A DNA stretch of 64,000 bases. Source: Paraburkholderia caffeinitolerans (GTDB taxonomy: Bacteria; Pseudomonadota; Gammaproteobacteria; Burkholderiales; Burkholderiaceae). Both the position numbers and the translations under genes were made by a program. Positions 26,603-34,435 of this stretch are shown piece after piece. How positions within the stretch are numbered: the stretch's first letter is position 1; each line of letters starts with the position of its first letter. The stretch is from positions 1 to 64,000 of the forward strand of contig NZ_CADIKL010000016.1 of NCBI RefSeq assembly GCF_902859945.1, read 5' to 3'. The notes beneath the pieces were generated by a model. The model saw nothing but the letters and a program-made list of their open reading frames with translations, searched no databases and was not told the DNA's origin.

Positions 26603-27297
26603 CGCTCGCCCAATCCGCTGCATCCGCGGTCAGCGCCAGCGCCGCCGTGGCTGCTTCACAGTCCGCTTCACAGCCAGCTTCACAGCCCGCTTCGCAACCG
26701 GCTGCACAGCCGGCCTCGCAGCCCGCGCCCGTCGAGCGCCCGCTCGTGCAGTACAAGCCGAAAGCGCTCTCGCTCACCATCAACGGCAAGGCCGTCGGTC
26801 CGATGCAGGTGCCCGAGGGCATCATGATGATCGAGTTCCTGCACGAGTACGCGGGCCTGACCGGCTCGCGCCTCGGCTGCGGGCAGGGCGTGTGCCACGC
26901 GTGCGTGGTGATCCTCGACAAGCCCGATGGCTCGAGTGAGGAAATGCGCACCTGCATCACCGGCGCGCACTTCTTCAATGGCCGCACGATCCGCACGGTC
27001 GAAGGCCACGCAAAGCGCAACGAGGCCGGCGAGGTGGTCGAGCTCTCGCCCATCCAGCAGAAGTTTCTCGATCACTTCAGCTTCCAGTGCGGCTACTGCA
27101 CGCCGGGCTTCGTCAACGCGGCCACGGTGCTGCTCGAGCGCCTCAAGCGCGAGCCCATCAAGAAGGCCGATGTGGAGAGCACGATCATGGCCGCGCTCGA
27201 CGGCCACATTTGCCGCTGTACGGGCTACGTGCGCTACTACGAAGCGGTCAAGGACGTGGTGATGAGCACGCCCGGTCTCGTGAAGGACGCGGCATGA
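26599..27297 (+). CDS. Molybdenum hydroxylase [2Fe-2S] subunit with a repetitive N-terminal extension
   Basis: A 232-residue iron-sulfur subunit. The plant-ferredoxin-type cluster is bound by Cys94, Cys99, Cys102 and Cys119, and the second cluster by Cys164, Cys167, Cys205 and Cys207 (C-G-Y-C-T-P-G and C-R-C-T-G-Y). It passes electrons from the molybdenum centre to the cytochrome. Residues 1-45 are an Ala/Ser/Gln/Pro-rich extension not found in typical 150-160 residue subunits. It may be a linker or a remnant of a signal, but no hydrophobic signal core is visible. The start overlaps the large-subunit stop by four bases. Confidence 0.9.
   Translation: MTLAQSAASAVSASAAVAASQSASQPASQPASQPAAQPASQPAPVERPLVQYKPKALSLTINGKAVGPMQVPEGIMMIEFLHEYAGLTGSRLGCGQGVCHACVVILDKPDGSSEEMRTCITGAHFFNGRTIRTVEGHAKRNEAGEVVELSPIQQKFLDHFSFQCGYCTPGFVNAATVLLERLKREPIKKADVESTIMAALDGHICRCTGYVRYYEAVKDVVMSTPGLVKDAA
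26653..26724 (+). repeat. Six tandem 12-base units encoding Ala-Ser/Ala-Gln-Ser/Pro
   Basis: Six units of the form GCTTCACAGCCN, with third-position drift, encode the repeated A-S-Q-P stretch in the iron-sulfur subunit extension. The synonymous differences between units show that the repeat is old or under protein-level selection. Confidence 0.85.
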
Positions 27298-28556
27298 AGC
27301 GCGCGCTCCTCAACCGCCTCGCGCACGGCGTGTTGCTCGCCGCCTGTGCGCTCACGCTCGCGGCCTGCGGCCGCGAAGAATCGTCCACTTCGGGCGCGGC
27401 GTTCACGCCCACGCCCGAGCAGGTCGCGCGCGGCCGCTACCTCGTGAAGGCCGCCGACTGCGCCGCATGCCACACCGCCAAGGACGGCGCGCCGTTCGCA
27501 GGCGGCGCGGCGCTGGCCTCGCCGTACGGCACCTTCTACGGCTCGAACATCACGCCCGACAAGGACCACGGCATCGGCAAGTGGAGCGCCGACGACTTCT
27601 ACGCCGCGCTGCACGACGGCAACGCCCGCGGCAAGCGGCTCTATCCGTCGATGCCGTACACGTCCTACCGGCAGTTGTCGCGCGCCGACGCCGACGCGAT
27701 GTACGCCTGGCTGATGACCGTGAAGCCGGTTGCGGTCGACGCGCCGGCGAACGATCTGAAGTTCCCGTACAGCGTGCGCTTCGGCATGGCGGTGTGGGAC
27801 ATGCTGTTCCTGAAGGACACGTTGCCCGACGCCTCGGCGGGGCAATCGGCGGACTGGCAGCGTGGCCGCTATCTCGCCAACGCGCTTGGCCACTGCGCCG
27901 AATGCCATACGCCGCGCGACGTGTTTGGTCGGCTCGTGGATACGAAGCCGCTCTCGGGCGCAGCACTGGGCCGCGTGGTCGCGCCGGACATCACGCCCGC
28001 GGGCCTCGCGGGCTGTGGCTGGAACGGCGCCGATCTGCAGACGTTCTTTAGCGTCGGCATCGCGCCGCAAGGCTCGGCATTCGGCGAGATGTATCCGGTC
28101 GTGCACCTGAGCACGCAGTACCTGAACAAGGACGACGTGCGCGCGCTGTCCGTCTATCTGCTCGGCGATACGCCGCCCGCGCCGCAGCCGGTGCCGGTGA
28201 AGGCCGTGGCCGCCGACGCCGCGCAGCTTGCGGCGGGCCGCTCGGTCTACGTGGCCGTGTGCGCGGGCTGTCACGGGCTGGGGGGCGAGGGCAAGCCGCA
28301 TGTGGCCGTGCCGATGAACGGCAACTCGACGGTGCGCCAGGCCGATCCGCACAATCTGCTCGTGGCGATGCTCGACGGCATCGATACGCAGCACTTCGCG
28401 GGTCTGGAAAGCATGCAGGCGATGCCGGCGTTCGCGTCGACGCTGAGCGACGACGAGCTCTCGCAACTGGCGAACTACCTGCGCGCGACGTGGGGCGGGC
28501 AGAGCGCCAATGTGGCAGCGGCCGATGTGAAGGCGCTGCGCGAGCCGGCGCACTAA
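27294..28556 (+). CDS. Tri-haem cytochrome c subunit (lipoprotein) of the molybdenum hydroxylase
   Basis: A 420-residue protein with a lipoprotein signal (L-T-L-A-A-C at residues 20-25) and three C-x-x-C-H haem sites at residues 56-60, 201-205 and 323-327. Such tri-haem cytochromes accept electrons from periplasm-facing dehydrogenases and pass them to quinone or a terminal oxidase. ATG 27294 overlaps the iron-sulfur subunit stop, so the three genes are translationally coupled. Together they suggest a membrane-attached periplasmic dehydrogenase that feeds the respiratory chain rather than NAD. Confidence 0.92.
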   Translation: MKRALLNRLAHGVLLAACALTLAACGREESSTSGAAFTPTPEQVARGRYLVKAADCAACHTAKDGAPFAGGAALASPYGTFYGSNITPDKDHGIGKWSADDFYAALHDGNARGKRLYPSMPYTSYRQLSRADADAMYAWLMTVKPVAVDAPANDLKFPYSVRFGMAVWDMLFLKDTLPDASAGQSADWQRGRYLANALGHCAECHTPRDVFGRLVDTKPLSGAALGRVVAPDITPAGLAGCGWNGADLQTFFSVGIAPQGSAFGEMYPVVHLSTQYLNKDDVRALSVYLLGDTPPAPQPVPVKAVAADAAQLAAGRSVYVAVCAGCHGLGGEGKPHVAVPMNGNSTVRQADPHNLLVAMLDGIDTQHFAGLESMQAMPAFASTLSDDELSQLANYLRATWGGQSANVAAADVKALREPAH

Positions 28557-28594
28557 ACGATGTCTTGGGCGCCGTACGCGCCAGCCAAAAAAAG

Positions 28595-28627
28595 AAAGCG
28601 GGCCTCGAAATTTTCGAGGCCCGCTTT
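28595..28627. terminator. Bidirectional terminator between the molybdenum hydroxylase operon and cassette A
   Basis: AAAGCGGGCCTCGAAA at 28595-28610 pairs with TTTCGAGGCCCGCTTT at 28612-28627, followed by further T residues on the plus strand, with an A run on the other side. It sits between convergent genes ending at 28556 and 28651. Confidence 0.93.
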
Positions 28628-28650
28628 TTTGTGCGCGTTAGTCCGCGCGT

Positions 28651-29403
28651 TTAGTCCGTCTTCCTGCTGCTCAACAACCGCTCCAGCGGTTCAGGCAGGC
28701 CACGGTTCGGCTTGACCGGCGGCTGGGCGAAACTGCCCTTGGTCGCCTTTTTCGGGTTCAGGCGGATCAGGCCTTCGAGCTGGGTAATCGAGCTCGACAC
28801 GCCATCGACCACCGGCACCGGCAGTTCGTGTCGGATCTCGCGCGCGAGCCCTGCGAGCGGCGCGCCCGCGATGATGATGACATCGGCGCCGTCGTTCTCG
28901 ACCACTTCGGTGCACAGCGCCTTCAGTCGTTCCGCGTAATCCTGCTGCACGCTGCCGATGTCGCGCAGCGGTTCCTCGAGCGCGCGGATGCTCGCGAGCC
29001 GGCTTCCCAGATGGCTGCGTTCAACCGTCTCGCGATACCACGCCTTGATGCGCGGCGAAATCGCGATGATCGAGAAGCGCTGACCCAGCGTGGCGGCGGT
29101 CATCAGCGACGCTTCGGTCAGCCCGACCACCGGCACGTCGAGCAGCTCCTTGATGCCCTGCAGGCCCGGGTCGCCGAATGCCGCAACCACGACACCATCG
29201 TAAGTACCCGCGCGCTCGGCTGCCACACACGAGGTCGCGTACGCGCCCACCAGCGACTCGAAGCGCGTCTCGATGTACGCCACGCCGAACGGCGCGGTCG
29301 CCACTTCGATCTCGGTGCCGGGCGAGGCGCTGCGCTTCGCTTCGGCTTCGATCAGCTGCGAGACGCTCTCGGAAATATTGGGGTTGATCACGAGGATCTT
29401 CAT
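28651..29403 (-). CDS. Asp/Glu/hydantoin racemase-family protein lacking both usual catalytic cysteines
   Basis: A 250-residue protein of the hydantoin/allantoin racemase branch, starting K-I-L-V-I-N-P-N-I. The first catalytic cysteine, normally in the C-F-G-D-P-G motif, is Ala75 here (A-A-F-G-D-P-G-L). The second, normally before the A-G-M/A-G-L segment, is absent around residue 180 (I-I-A-G-A-P-L-A-G-L). A two-base racemase mechanism is therefore not supported. ATG 29403 has a GGAG ribosome-binding site; the TTG frame at 29415 is unlikely. It is last in the cassette A operon, 14 bases after the hydantoinase, with a terminator beyond. Confidence 0.85.
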   Translation of the reverse strand: MKILVINPNISESVSQLIEAEAKRSASPGTEIEVATAPFGVAYIETRFESLVGAYATSCVAAERAGTYDGVVVAAFGDPGLQGIKELLDVPVVGLTEASLMTAATLGQRFSIIAISPRIKAWYRETVERSHLGSRLASIRALEEPLRDIGSVQQDYAERLKALCTEVVENDGADVIIIAGAPLAGLAREIRHELPVPVVDGVSSSITQLEGLIRLNPKKATKGSFAQPPVKPNRGLPEPLERLLSSRKTD

Positions 29404-29417
29404 GGTGCGCTCCAATT

Positions 29418-30845
29418 TCAGAGGTCGAGATACTGCGGCTTGCCGGCCGGGAGAAACTGGCCGCGGCCCGCTTCAGGCTCGAGATAGCGGCCATCCTCGA
29501 CCAGCAGTTCGCCGCGCGACAGACAGTGCTTCGGCCAACCGTGGACCGTGCGGCCCTCGTACGGCGTGTAGTCGACGTTGTGATGCAGGGCGTCGTTCGC
29601 GATGGCGACTTGCTTCGCCGGGTCCCACAGCACGATGTCGGCGTCGGCGCCCACCGCGATGGTGCCCTTGCGCGGATACAGGCCGTACAGCTTCGCGGGA
29701 TTCAGCGAGGTCAGCTCGACGAACTTGTGCAGCGACAGCTTGCCGTGGCTCACGCCGTCGAACAGCAGCGCGAGACGGGTCTCGATGCCGGGGATGCCGT
29801 TCGGGATGTGCTCGAACGAGACTTCTTCGCCGCCGGGCTTCTTGCCCTGCGGATCGTCGAACGAGAACGGTGCGTGGTCGGACGAGAACACGCTGAACGT
29901 GCCGCGCTTCAGCGCGCCCCACACGGCCTTCTGGCTCGACGAGTCGCGCGGCGGCGGGCTGCAAACGCATTTTGCGCCGTGATAGCCGTCGTCATGGCCG
30001 AGGTCTTCCGCAGTCAGATACAGATACTGCGGGCAGGTCTCGGCGTAGATGTGGAGGCCGCGCCGCTGCGCCCATTCGATCTGCTCGATCGCATCCTGGC
30101 CCGACACGTGAACGATCAGGATCGGCACGTCGACGAGTTCGGAGAAGGCAATCGCGCGATGCGTGGCTTCGCGTTCGACGGCGGCGGGGCGCGAGAGCGC
30201 GTGATACTTCGGCGCGTGCTTGCCTTCCTCGGTGAGCTTGTCGGTCAGCCACGCGATGCAGTCGGAGTTCTCGGCGTGCACCATGACCAGTGCCTGGTTG
30301 CGACGCGCCACGTCCATCACTTCGAGGATCTCGCGGTCGCTGAGCTTGAGATCGTCGTAGGTCATGTAGATCTTGAACGACGTATAGCCGGCCTTGATCA
30401 GTTCCGGCAGTTCGCGCTCCAGCACTTCGGGCGTGGGATCGGAGACGATCAGGTGGAACGCGTAGTCGGTGACCGCGCGGCCATCGGCGCGGCGATGGTA
30501 GTCGGCTACCGCCGCCTTCAACGATTGGCCCTTTTCCTGCGCGGCGAACGGGATCACCGTGGTGGTGCCGCCGCACACAGCGGCGCGCGTGCCGCTCAGG
30601 AAGTCGTCGGCCATCTTCAGCCCTTCGGGCATGGGCTGGTCGAGATGGCAATGCGCGTCGATGCCGCCGGGCAGCGCCAGCAGGCCGGTCGCGTCGATCT
30701 CGCGCGCGCCTGCACCTAGCTCGCGGGCCAGCGCCACGACGACGCCGTTCTTCACGCCGATATCGCAGTTAAAACGCTCGGACGCGGTCACCACGTCGGC
30801 ATTACGGATGACGAGGTCGTATTCGGTGGTCATGGCGGTTGTCAT
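29418..30845 (-). CDS. Dihydropyrimidinase / D-hydantoinase family cyclic amidohydrolase
   Basis: A 475-residue amidohydrolase that hydrolyses cyclic ureides or imides such as dihydropyrimidines and 5-substituted hydantoins (EC 3.5.2.2 type). Visible metal-site features are H-C-H in D-A-H-C-H-L-D near residue 60, the carbamylated lysine in T-S-F-K-I-Y-M-T-Y near residue 150, later histidines in V-H-A-E and V-H-V-S-G, and the aspartate in S-S-D-H-A-P-F. Encoded between the AMDase-like enzyme (10 bases upstream) and the racemase-like protein. No N-carbamoyl amino acid hydrolase is present in the window. Probably cytoplasmic. Confidence 0.9.
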   Translation of the reverse strand: MTTAMTTEYDLVIRNADVVTASERFNCDIGVKNGVVVALARELGAGAREIDATGLLALPGGIDAHCHLDQPMPEGLKMADDFLSGTRAAVCGGTTTVIPFAAQEKGQSLKAAVADYHRRADGRAVTDYAFHLIVSDPTPEVLERELPELIKAGYTSFKIYMTYDDLKLSDREILEVMDVARRNQALVMVHAENSDCIAWLTDKLTEEGKHAPKYHALSRPAAVEREATHRAIAFSELVDVPILIVHVSGQDAIEQIEWAQRRGLHIYAETCPQYLYLTAEDLGHDDGYHGAKCVCSPPPRDSSSQKAVWGALKRGTFSVFSSDHAPFSFDDPQGKKPGGEEVSFEHIPNGIPGIETRLALLFDGVSHGKLSLHKFVELTSLNPAKLYGLYPRKGTIAVGADADIVLWDPAKQVAIANDALHHNVDYTPYEGRTVHGWPKHCLSRGELLVEDGRYLEPEAGRGQFLPAGKPQYLDL

Positions 30846-30855
30846 GTTGAGTCCC

Positions 30856-31584
30856 TCACGCAACTTCGGTAAACAGGCGGCCCCAGCCCTCGAGCCGGGT
30901 CGTATCGTAGCCCGCGAGCTTCAGCGATTTCCACACCACGGTGGAGATCGTGTCATAGAGCGGGATGCCGTGCTGGCGTTCCACTTCGTCGGCCAGATGC
31001 GCGGCGTGCAGGTTGGTGCAGTAGGTGACGATTGCATCGGGGCCCTCGGCCGCGACTTCGCGAATCTGCGCGAGCAGGGTTTCTTCGGTTACTTCGGAGA
31101 ACTGGAAATTCACCTTCAAGCCCAAGTGGCTTTCGGACGAGCAGTCGATGCCGTTCTCGCGGTAATTGGCCACGATCTTCTTCTGGACTTCCTCGATGTA
31201 CGGGCTGACCAGACCGAATTTATTCACGCCGGTCTTCACCAGAATTTCGTTGAGCGCCAGAATCGAAGTGGTCGCGGGAATGCCGGTCGCTTCTTCGATT
31301 TCGCGGCACAGGCGGCGGTCGCTCTCGAAGCCGAGCCAGCCCGACGAGGTGCCGTTCCATGCGATCACGTCGACCTTGGCGTCGGCCAGCAGGCGCGCGG
31401 CCTGAATGATGTTGGTGGTGTCGAACTGACCGAGCGCCTGCTCGGACAGCGAAATCTCGGTCACAGTGAAGCGCGAGAAATGGGCGCTGACGCCGGGAAG
31501 TTGGGCCACCATCGCGCTCGTGATGGGTTCGAGCGCGGTGTTGGACGACGGGGTCAGCATGCCGAGCAGGACGCGTTTGCTCAT
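30856..31584 (-). CDS. Asp/Glu racemase-superfamily enzyme with arylmalonate-decarboxylase-like active site (cassette A copy)
   Basis: A 242-residue protein of the maleate isomerase / arylmalonate decarboxylase group, opening with L-L-G-M-L-T-P-S-S-N-T. The first pseudo-symmetric site is N-G-T-S-S-G (Gly78, Thr79, Ser80) with no cysteine. The second holds Cys189 in T-Y-C-T-N-L, and a tyrosine lies in S-P-Y-I-E-E-V (Tyr129). Maleate isomerases and racemases need two cysteines. A lone second cysteine with G-T-S in the first site is the arylmalonate decarboxylase arrangement (Gly74, Thr75, Ser76, Cys188). So this may be a cofactor-free decarboxylase, although isomerase annotation is common. A paralogue of equal length lies at 37783. 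Confidence 0.85.
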   Translation of the reverse strand: MSKRVLLGMLTPSSNTALEPITSAMVAQLPGVSAHFSRFTVTEISLSEQALGQFDTTNIIQAARLLADAKVDVIAWNGTSSGWLGFESDRRLCREIEEATGIPATTSILALNEILVKTGVNKFGLVSPYIEEVQKKIVANYRENGIDCSSESHLGLKVNFQFSEVTEETLLAQIREVAAEGPDAIVTYCTNLHAAHLADEVERQHGIPLYDTISTVVWKSLKLAGYDTTRLEGWGRLFTEVA

Positions 31585-31625
31585 GATGAAGTCTGCAATC
31601 AGTCAGTTACTCAATTAGGGAAAGC

Positions 31626-32921
31626 TCAAACAGGCAGCTTGCGTTCGTAGTCGATGAGAGTCGAGCAGACGAACAGGCCAGCGCCCGCAGCGGCGAAGAA
31701 CATCAGGGCCAAGAAGTAGGAGCCGGTAATCTGCACGATCAGGCCGACGATGATCGGCACGAGCACGCCGCCGATATTGCCGCCGAGATTCATGAAGCCG
31801 CCCAGAAAGCCGACCTTGTTGCGTGTGCCGAGAATCGAAGGCAGGCACCAGTACAGGCCGCACCAGCGCAGGAAAAACAGCGTGGAGGCGAGCAGCACCA
31901 CCACCGTCACCGGATCGCGGACATAGGCGACCGAGAAGATCGACGCGGTGGCCAACACGGCGGCGATGCCGAACAGCGTGCGCATCACGCGATTGGGCGA
32001 ACCGCCCGCCGCTTTCCACTTGTCGGCGATCCATCCGCCCACGAGTTCACCCACGAAACCGCTGAAGAAGATGGCGAAGCTCGCGCCACCCATCTGCTGG
32101 ATATTGAAGCCGTACGACTTGTTCAGATAGTTCGGCATCCACGTGAGCAAGCCGTAGAACAGCGAATTGAAGCACATCCAGCCGAAGAACATGCCCCACA
32201 CCGAGCGGTACTTGAAGAAGTCGAGGCTGCGGCCGCTCGCATTGATCGGCTCTTGCGCATGCTCTTCCTGCAGCGCGGCTTCGAGATAGTCGGCTTCGGC
32301 CTGATTCACGGCCGGATGCTCGCGCGGGTTGTTGCGGATGTAGTACCACGCAAACAGGCCGGCAAGCATGGTGCCCACGCCGGCCACCACGAACGAGGTG
32401 CGCCACGAGCCGAACTCGCTGATCAAGCCGGAAATGATCACCGCGCCAAGCGCCGCGCCCAGCGGGGCGCCGCCGTCGAGCAGCGTAGCGCCGCGGCCGC
32501 GTTCGTGCCGCGTCATCCACATGGTGTTGAGCTTGCCGCCGGCCGGGTAGATCGGCGCTTCCGCCGCGCCCAGGCCCAGGCGGGTGAGGATCAGCGCGGG
32601 GGCCGTCGTGCAGATCGCGGCGATGCCCTGGAAAAAGCCCCAGAACAGCGTGGCGAACGCGATCACGATGCGCGGTTTGAAACGGTCAGCGAGCATGCCG
32701 CCCGGAATCTGCATCAACGCATAGGTCCAGAAGAACGAGCTGAGAATCAGCCCCTGCACGCCAGGGGCGATGTTGAATTCCTTGGCGATCAGCGGCATGG
32801 CGACGGACAGCGAGGCCCGGTCCACATAGTTGATCGAAATAAGCATCAACATGATCAGAAAGATTCGCCAGCGTACGCCGGTCTTGGCCTCGGCCTGCAC
32901 AGCCGGATTTGCGGTTCGCAT
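31626..32921 (-). CDS. MFS transporter, anion:cation symporter (ACS) family (cassette A copy)
   Basis: A 431-residue carrier with 12 helices, opening W-R-I-F-L-I-M-L-M-L-I-S-I-N-Y-V-D-R-A-S-L. The N-Y-x-D-R-x-x-L motif in helix 1 is the hallmark of ACS-type MFS proteins, which take up organic anions such as hexuronates, phthalate or tartrate with protons. ATG 32921 follows GGAGGAGAC. It is first in the cassette A operon, 41 bases before the AMDase-like gene, and divergent from a GntR gene. A close paralogue lies at 38578. Confidence 0.92.
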   Translation of the reverse strand: MRTANPAVQAEAKTGVRWRIFLIMLMLISINYVDRASLSVAMPLIAKEFNIAPGVQGLILSSFFWTYALMQIPGGMLADRFKPRIVIAFATLFWGFFQGIAAICTTAPALILTRLGLGAAEAPIYPAGGKLNTMWMTRHERGRGATLLDGGAPLGAALGAVIISGLISEFGSWRTSFVVAGVGTMLAGLFAWYYIRNNPREHPAVNQAEADYLEAALQEEHAQEPINASGRSLDFFKYRSVWGMFFGWMCFNSLFYGLLTWMPNYLNKSYGFNIQQMGGASFAIFFSGFVGELVGGWIADKWKAAGGSPNRVMRTLFGIAAVLATASIFSVAYVRDPVTVVVLLASTLFFLRWCGLYWCLPSILGTRNKVGFLGGFMNLGGNIGGVLVPIIVGLIVQITGSYFLALMFFAAAGAGLFVCSTLIDYERKLPV

Positions 32922-33012
32922 CGATGTCTCCTCCGTACGCCTGGTCACGGCCTTCGGATTCCATGTATGTGGCCGGGCCGCTTCCGACCCGGTGCGCTGC
33001 CTGCGCCAACGC

Positions 33013-33060
33013 AGTATATGATTTCTAATTATAAATTACAAGCTGTGTAAGTTTATGATT
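33013..33060. promoter_or_regulatory. Operator-like block in the GntR/MFS divergent promoter, cassette A
   Basis: The order AGTATA, N16, ATTACAA, N6, TAAGT, N3, TGATT is present here and again at 39931-39978, upstream of the paralogous GntR/MFS pair, with exactly the same spacing. TAATT-ATA-AATTA at 33026-33038 is a short inverted repeat within it. The region is AT-rich in a GC-rich genome and lies between divergent starts at 32921 and 33158. Confidence 0.65.
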
Positions 33061-33157
33061 TTATTGAGTTTTAATTTATGTGGCTAGTCGGTGGGGAGTG
33101 TAGGAAAATTAAGCGAAGACGGAAGATACGAACGAAAGCAAGCAGGAAGCAAACGAC

Positions 33158-33868
33158 ATGGACACGAAGTCACTATCGGCGGACACGCGCAAGCGCATCA
33201 GCCTGCGCGGCACGGGGATGTACGCGGCAATCGCGGAGCGATTGCGCGAGATGATTCTGGAAGGGGAGTTGCCGCCCGGCGAACATATCGACGAGAAGGC
33301 GCTGTGCGAGCAGTTCGACATCTCCAGAACGCCGTTGCGCGAAGCGCTCAAGACGCTGGTGACCGAGGGACATGTGACGCACCGGCAGCACATGGGCTTT
33401 CAGGTCGCGCCGATCAACAAGGACGAGATCGCTGCGATCTTCGAAGTGCTGCACGGGCTGGAGGAAATTGCCGGACGACTCGCCGCGCAGCGCATCGACG
33501 ACAAGCAGATGAAGGTGCTGCTGGAGCGCCATCACGCGATGGAAGCGTTTCACCGCGACGGCAAGCGCACGGCTTACTACCGAGCCAATCAGAAAGTGCA
33601 CCAGCAGATCGTCGATGTCGCGAGCAATCCTGTGCTATCCGATTTGTACGCTTCGCTGATGAGCAAGATTCACCGCGCGCGCGGCGCGGCCAATGCCGAT
33701 GTGTTCCGCTGGGCCGAATCGCTCGGCGAACACGGTGCAATCCTCGACGCGCTGGGCAAGCGCGACGGCGCGAGCCTCGCGAAGCTGCTGCGCGAGCATT
33801 CCGAGCACACGGCCGCGGAAGTCATGAAAGTGCTGCAGCCCGCGGGCGAGGCAGGCCGGACACGCTAG
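33158..33868 (+). CDS. GntR-family regulator with FCD ligand-binding domain (cassette A)
   Basis: A 236-residue regulator. The N-terminal winged helix (residues 20-85) contains F-D-I-S-R-T-P-L-R-E-A-L-K-T-L-V-T-E-G, the GntR recognition region. An all-helical FCD domain follows, with likely metal/ligand histidines in K-V-H-Q-Q-I-V and L-R-E-H-S-E-H-T. FCD regulators usually bind organic acids and release DNA. The gene is divergent from the ACS transporter operon, which it probably represses. It is clearly paralogous to the regulator at 40036, including the recognition helix. Confidence 0.92.
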   Translation: MDTKSLSADTRKRISLRGTGMYAAIAERLREMILEGELPPGEHIDEKALCEQFDISRTPLREALKTLVTEGHVTHRQHMGFQVAPINKDEIAAIFEVLHGLEEIAGRLAAQRIDDKQMKVLLERHHAMEAFHRDGKRTAYYRANQKVHQQIVDVASNPVLSDLYASLMSKIHRARGAANADVFRWAESLGEHGAILDALGKRDGASLAKLLREHSEHTAAEVMKVLQPAGEAGRTR

Positions 33869-33878
33869 TCGTGAGTCG

Positions 33879-34298
33879 TTAATCGTCGGCAAGCGTAAAC
33901 TCGATGTCCTGCGCGCCTTCCCACAGCACGAGTTTGCCGAACGCCTCCAGATGCTCGTGGCCTTCGAGCAGCGTAAAGAAGTGGTTGCCGGCAAGCTGTC
34001 CCATCTTGCTCGCAAAGCTCGAGCTGCCATAGACGAACAGGAATTCGGTTTCGCTGAAGCCGCCGGGGTACAGCAGAATATCGCCGCGCGACGCGTGGCT
34101 GGTGTGGTTCTCGAACGTGAGGCCCGTGTCGAAGTCGCCCAACGGGATCCACACGGCTTCGCCGCTCCAGCGCGAATGGATGCCCTTGTTCTTGAGCGGC
34201 AGCATTTGGAGGAAGCGCTCGCAGGTGCGCGGTGCGCGCTCTTCTTCCAGCCGGCCGACGAAACGGTACGGGCCAGCATTCATGATGATCTTTTTCAT
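33879..34298 (-). CDS. DUF3830 family protein (cyclophilin-like fold)
   Basis: A 139-residue protein I place in DUF3830 from its motifs R-W-S-G-E-A-V-W-I-P-L-G, E-N-H-T-S-H, L-Y-P-G-G-F-S-E-T-E and Q-L-A-G-N-H-F. The family is predicted to have a cyclophilin-like beta-barrel; no reaction is established that I know of. ATG 34298 follows a GAGGAC ribosome-binding site. It is convergent with the cassette A regulator (10 bases between stops) and divergent from the NnrU gene. Its place between the two cassettes suggests a link to the same substrates, but that is only context. Confidence 0.8.
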   Translation of the reverse strand: MKKIIMNAGPYRFVGRLEEERAPRTCERFLQMLPLKNKGIHSRWSGEAVWIPLGDFDTGLTFENHTSHASRGDILLYPGGFSETEFLFVYGSSSFASKMGQLAGNHFFTLLEGHEHLEAFGKLVLWEGAQDIEFTLADD

Positions 34299-34435
34299 GT
34301 TGTCCTCGAAAGTTGAGAGTAGTCTTCGATACGCCACGCGAGGGCGTTAATCTTGCCGGGTCTGCGCACGCGCTCGCGTTCGCGCGCATCCATCCCTGAC
34401 GAATTGCTCACGATATGACCTGAGGAGCCACGCTC

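Noticed and set aside
23738..28556. Nicotinate degradation (nicAB) assignment of the molybdenum hydroxylase
   Set aside because: The subunit layout is related, but none of the downstream nic genes (nicC, nicX, nicD, nicF) is in the window, and the maleate-isomerase-like genes carry a different active site.
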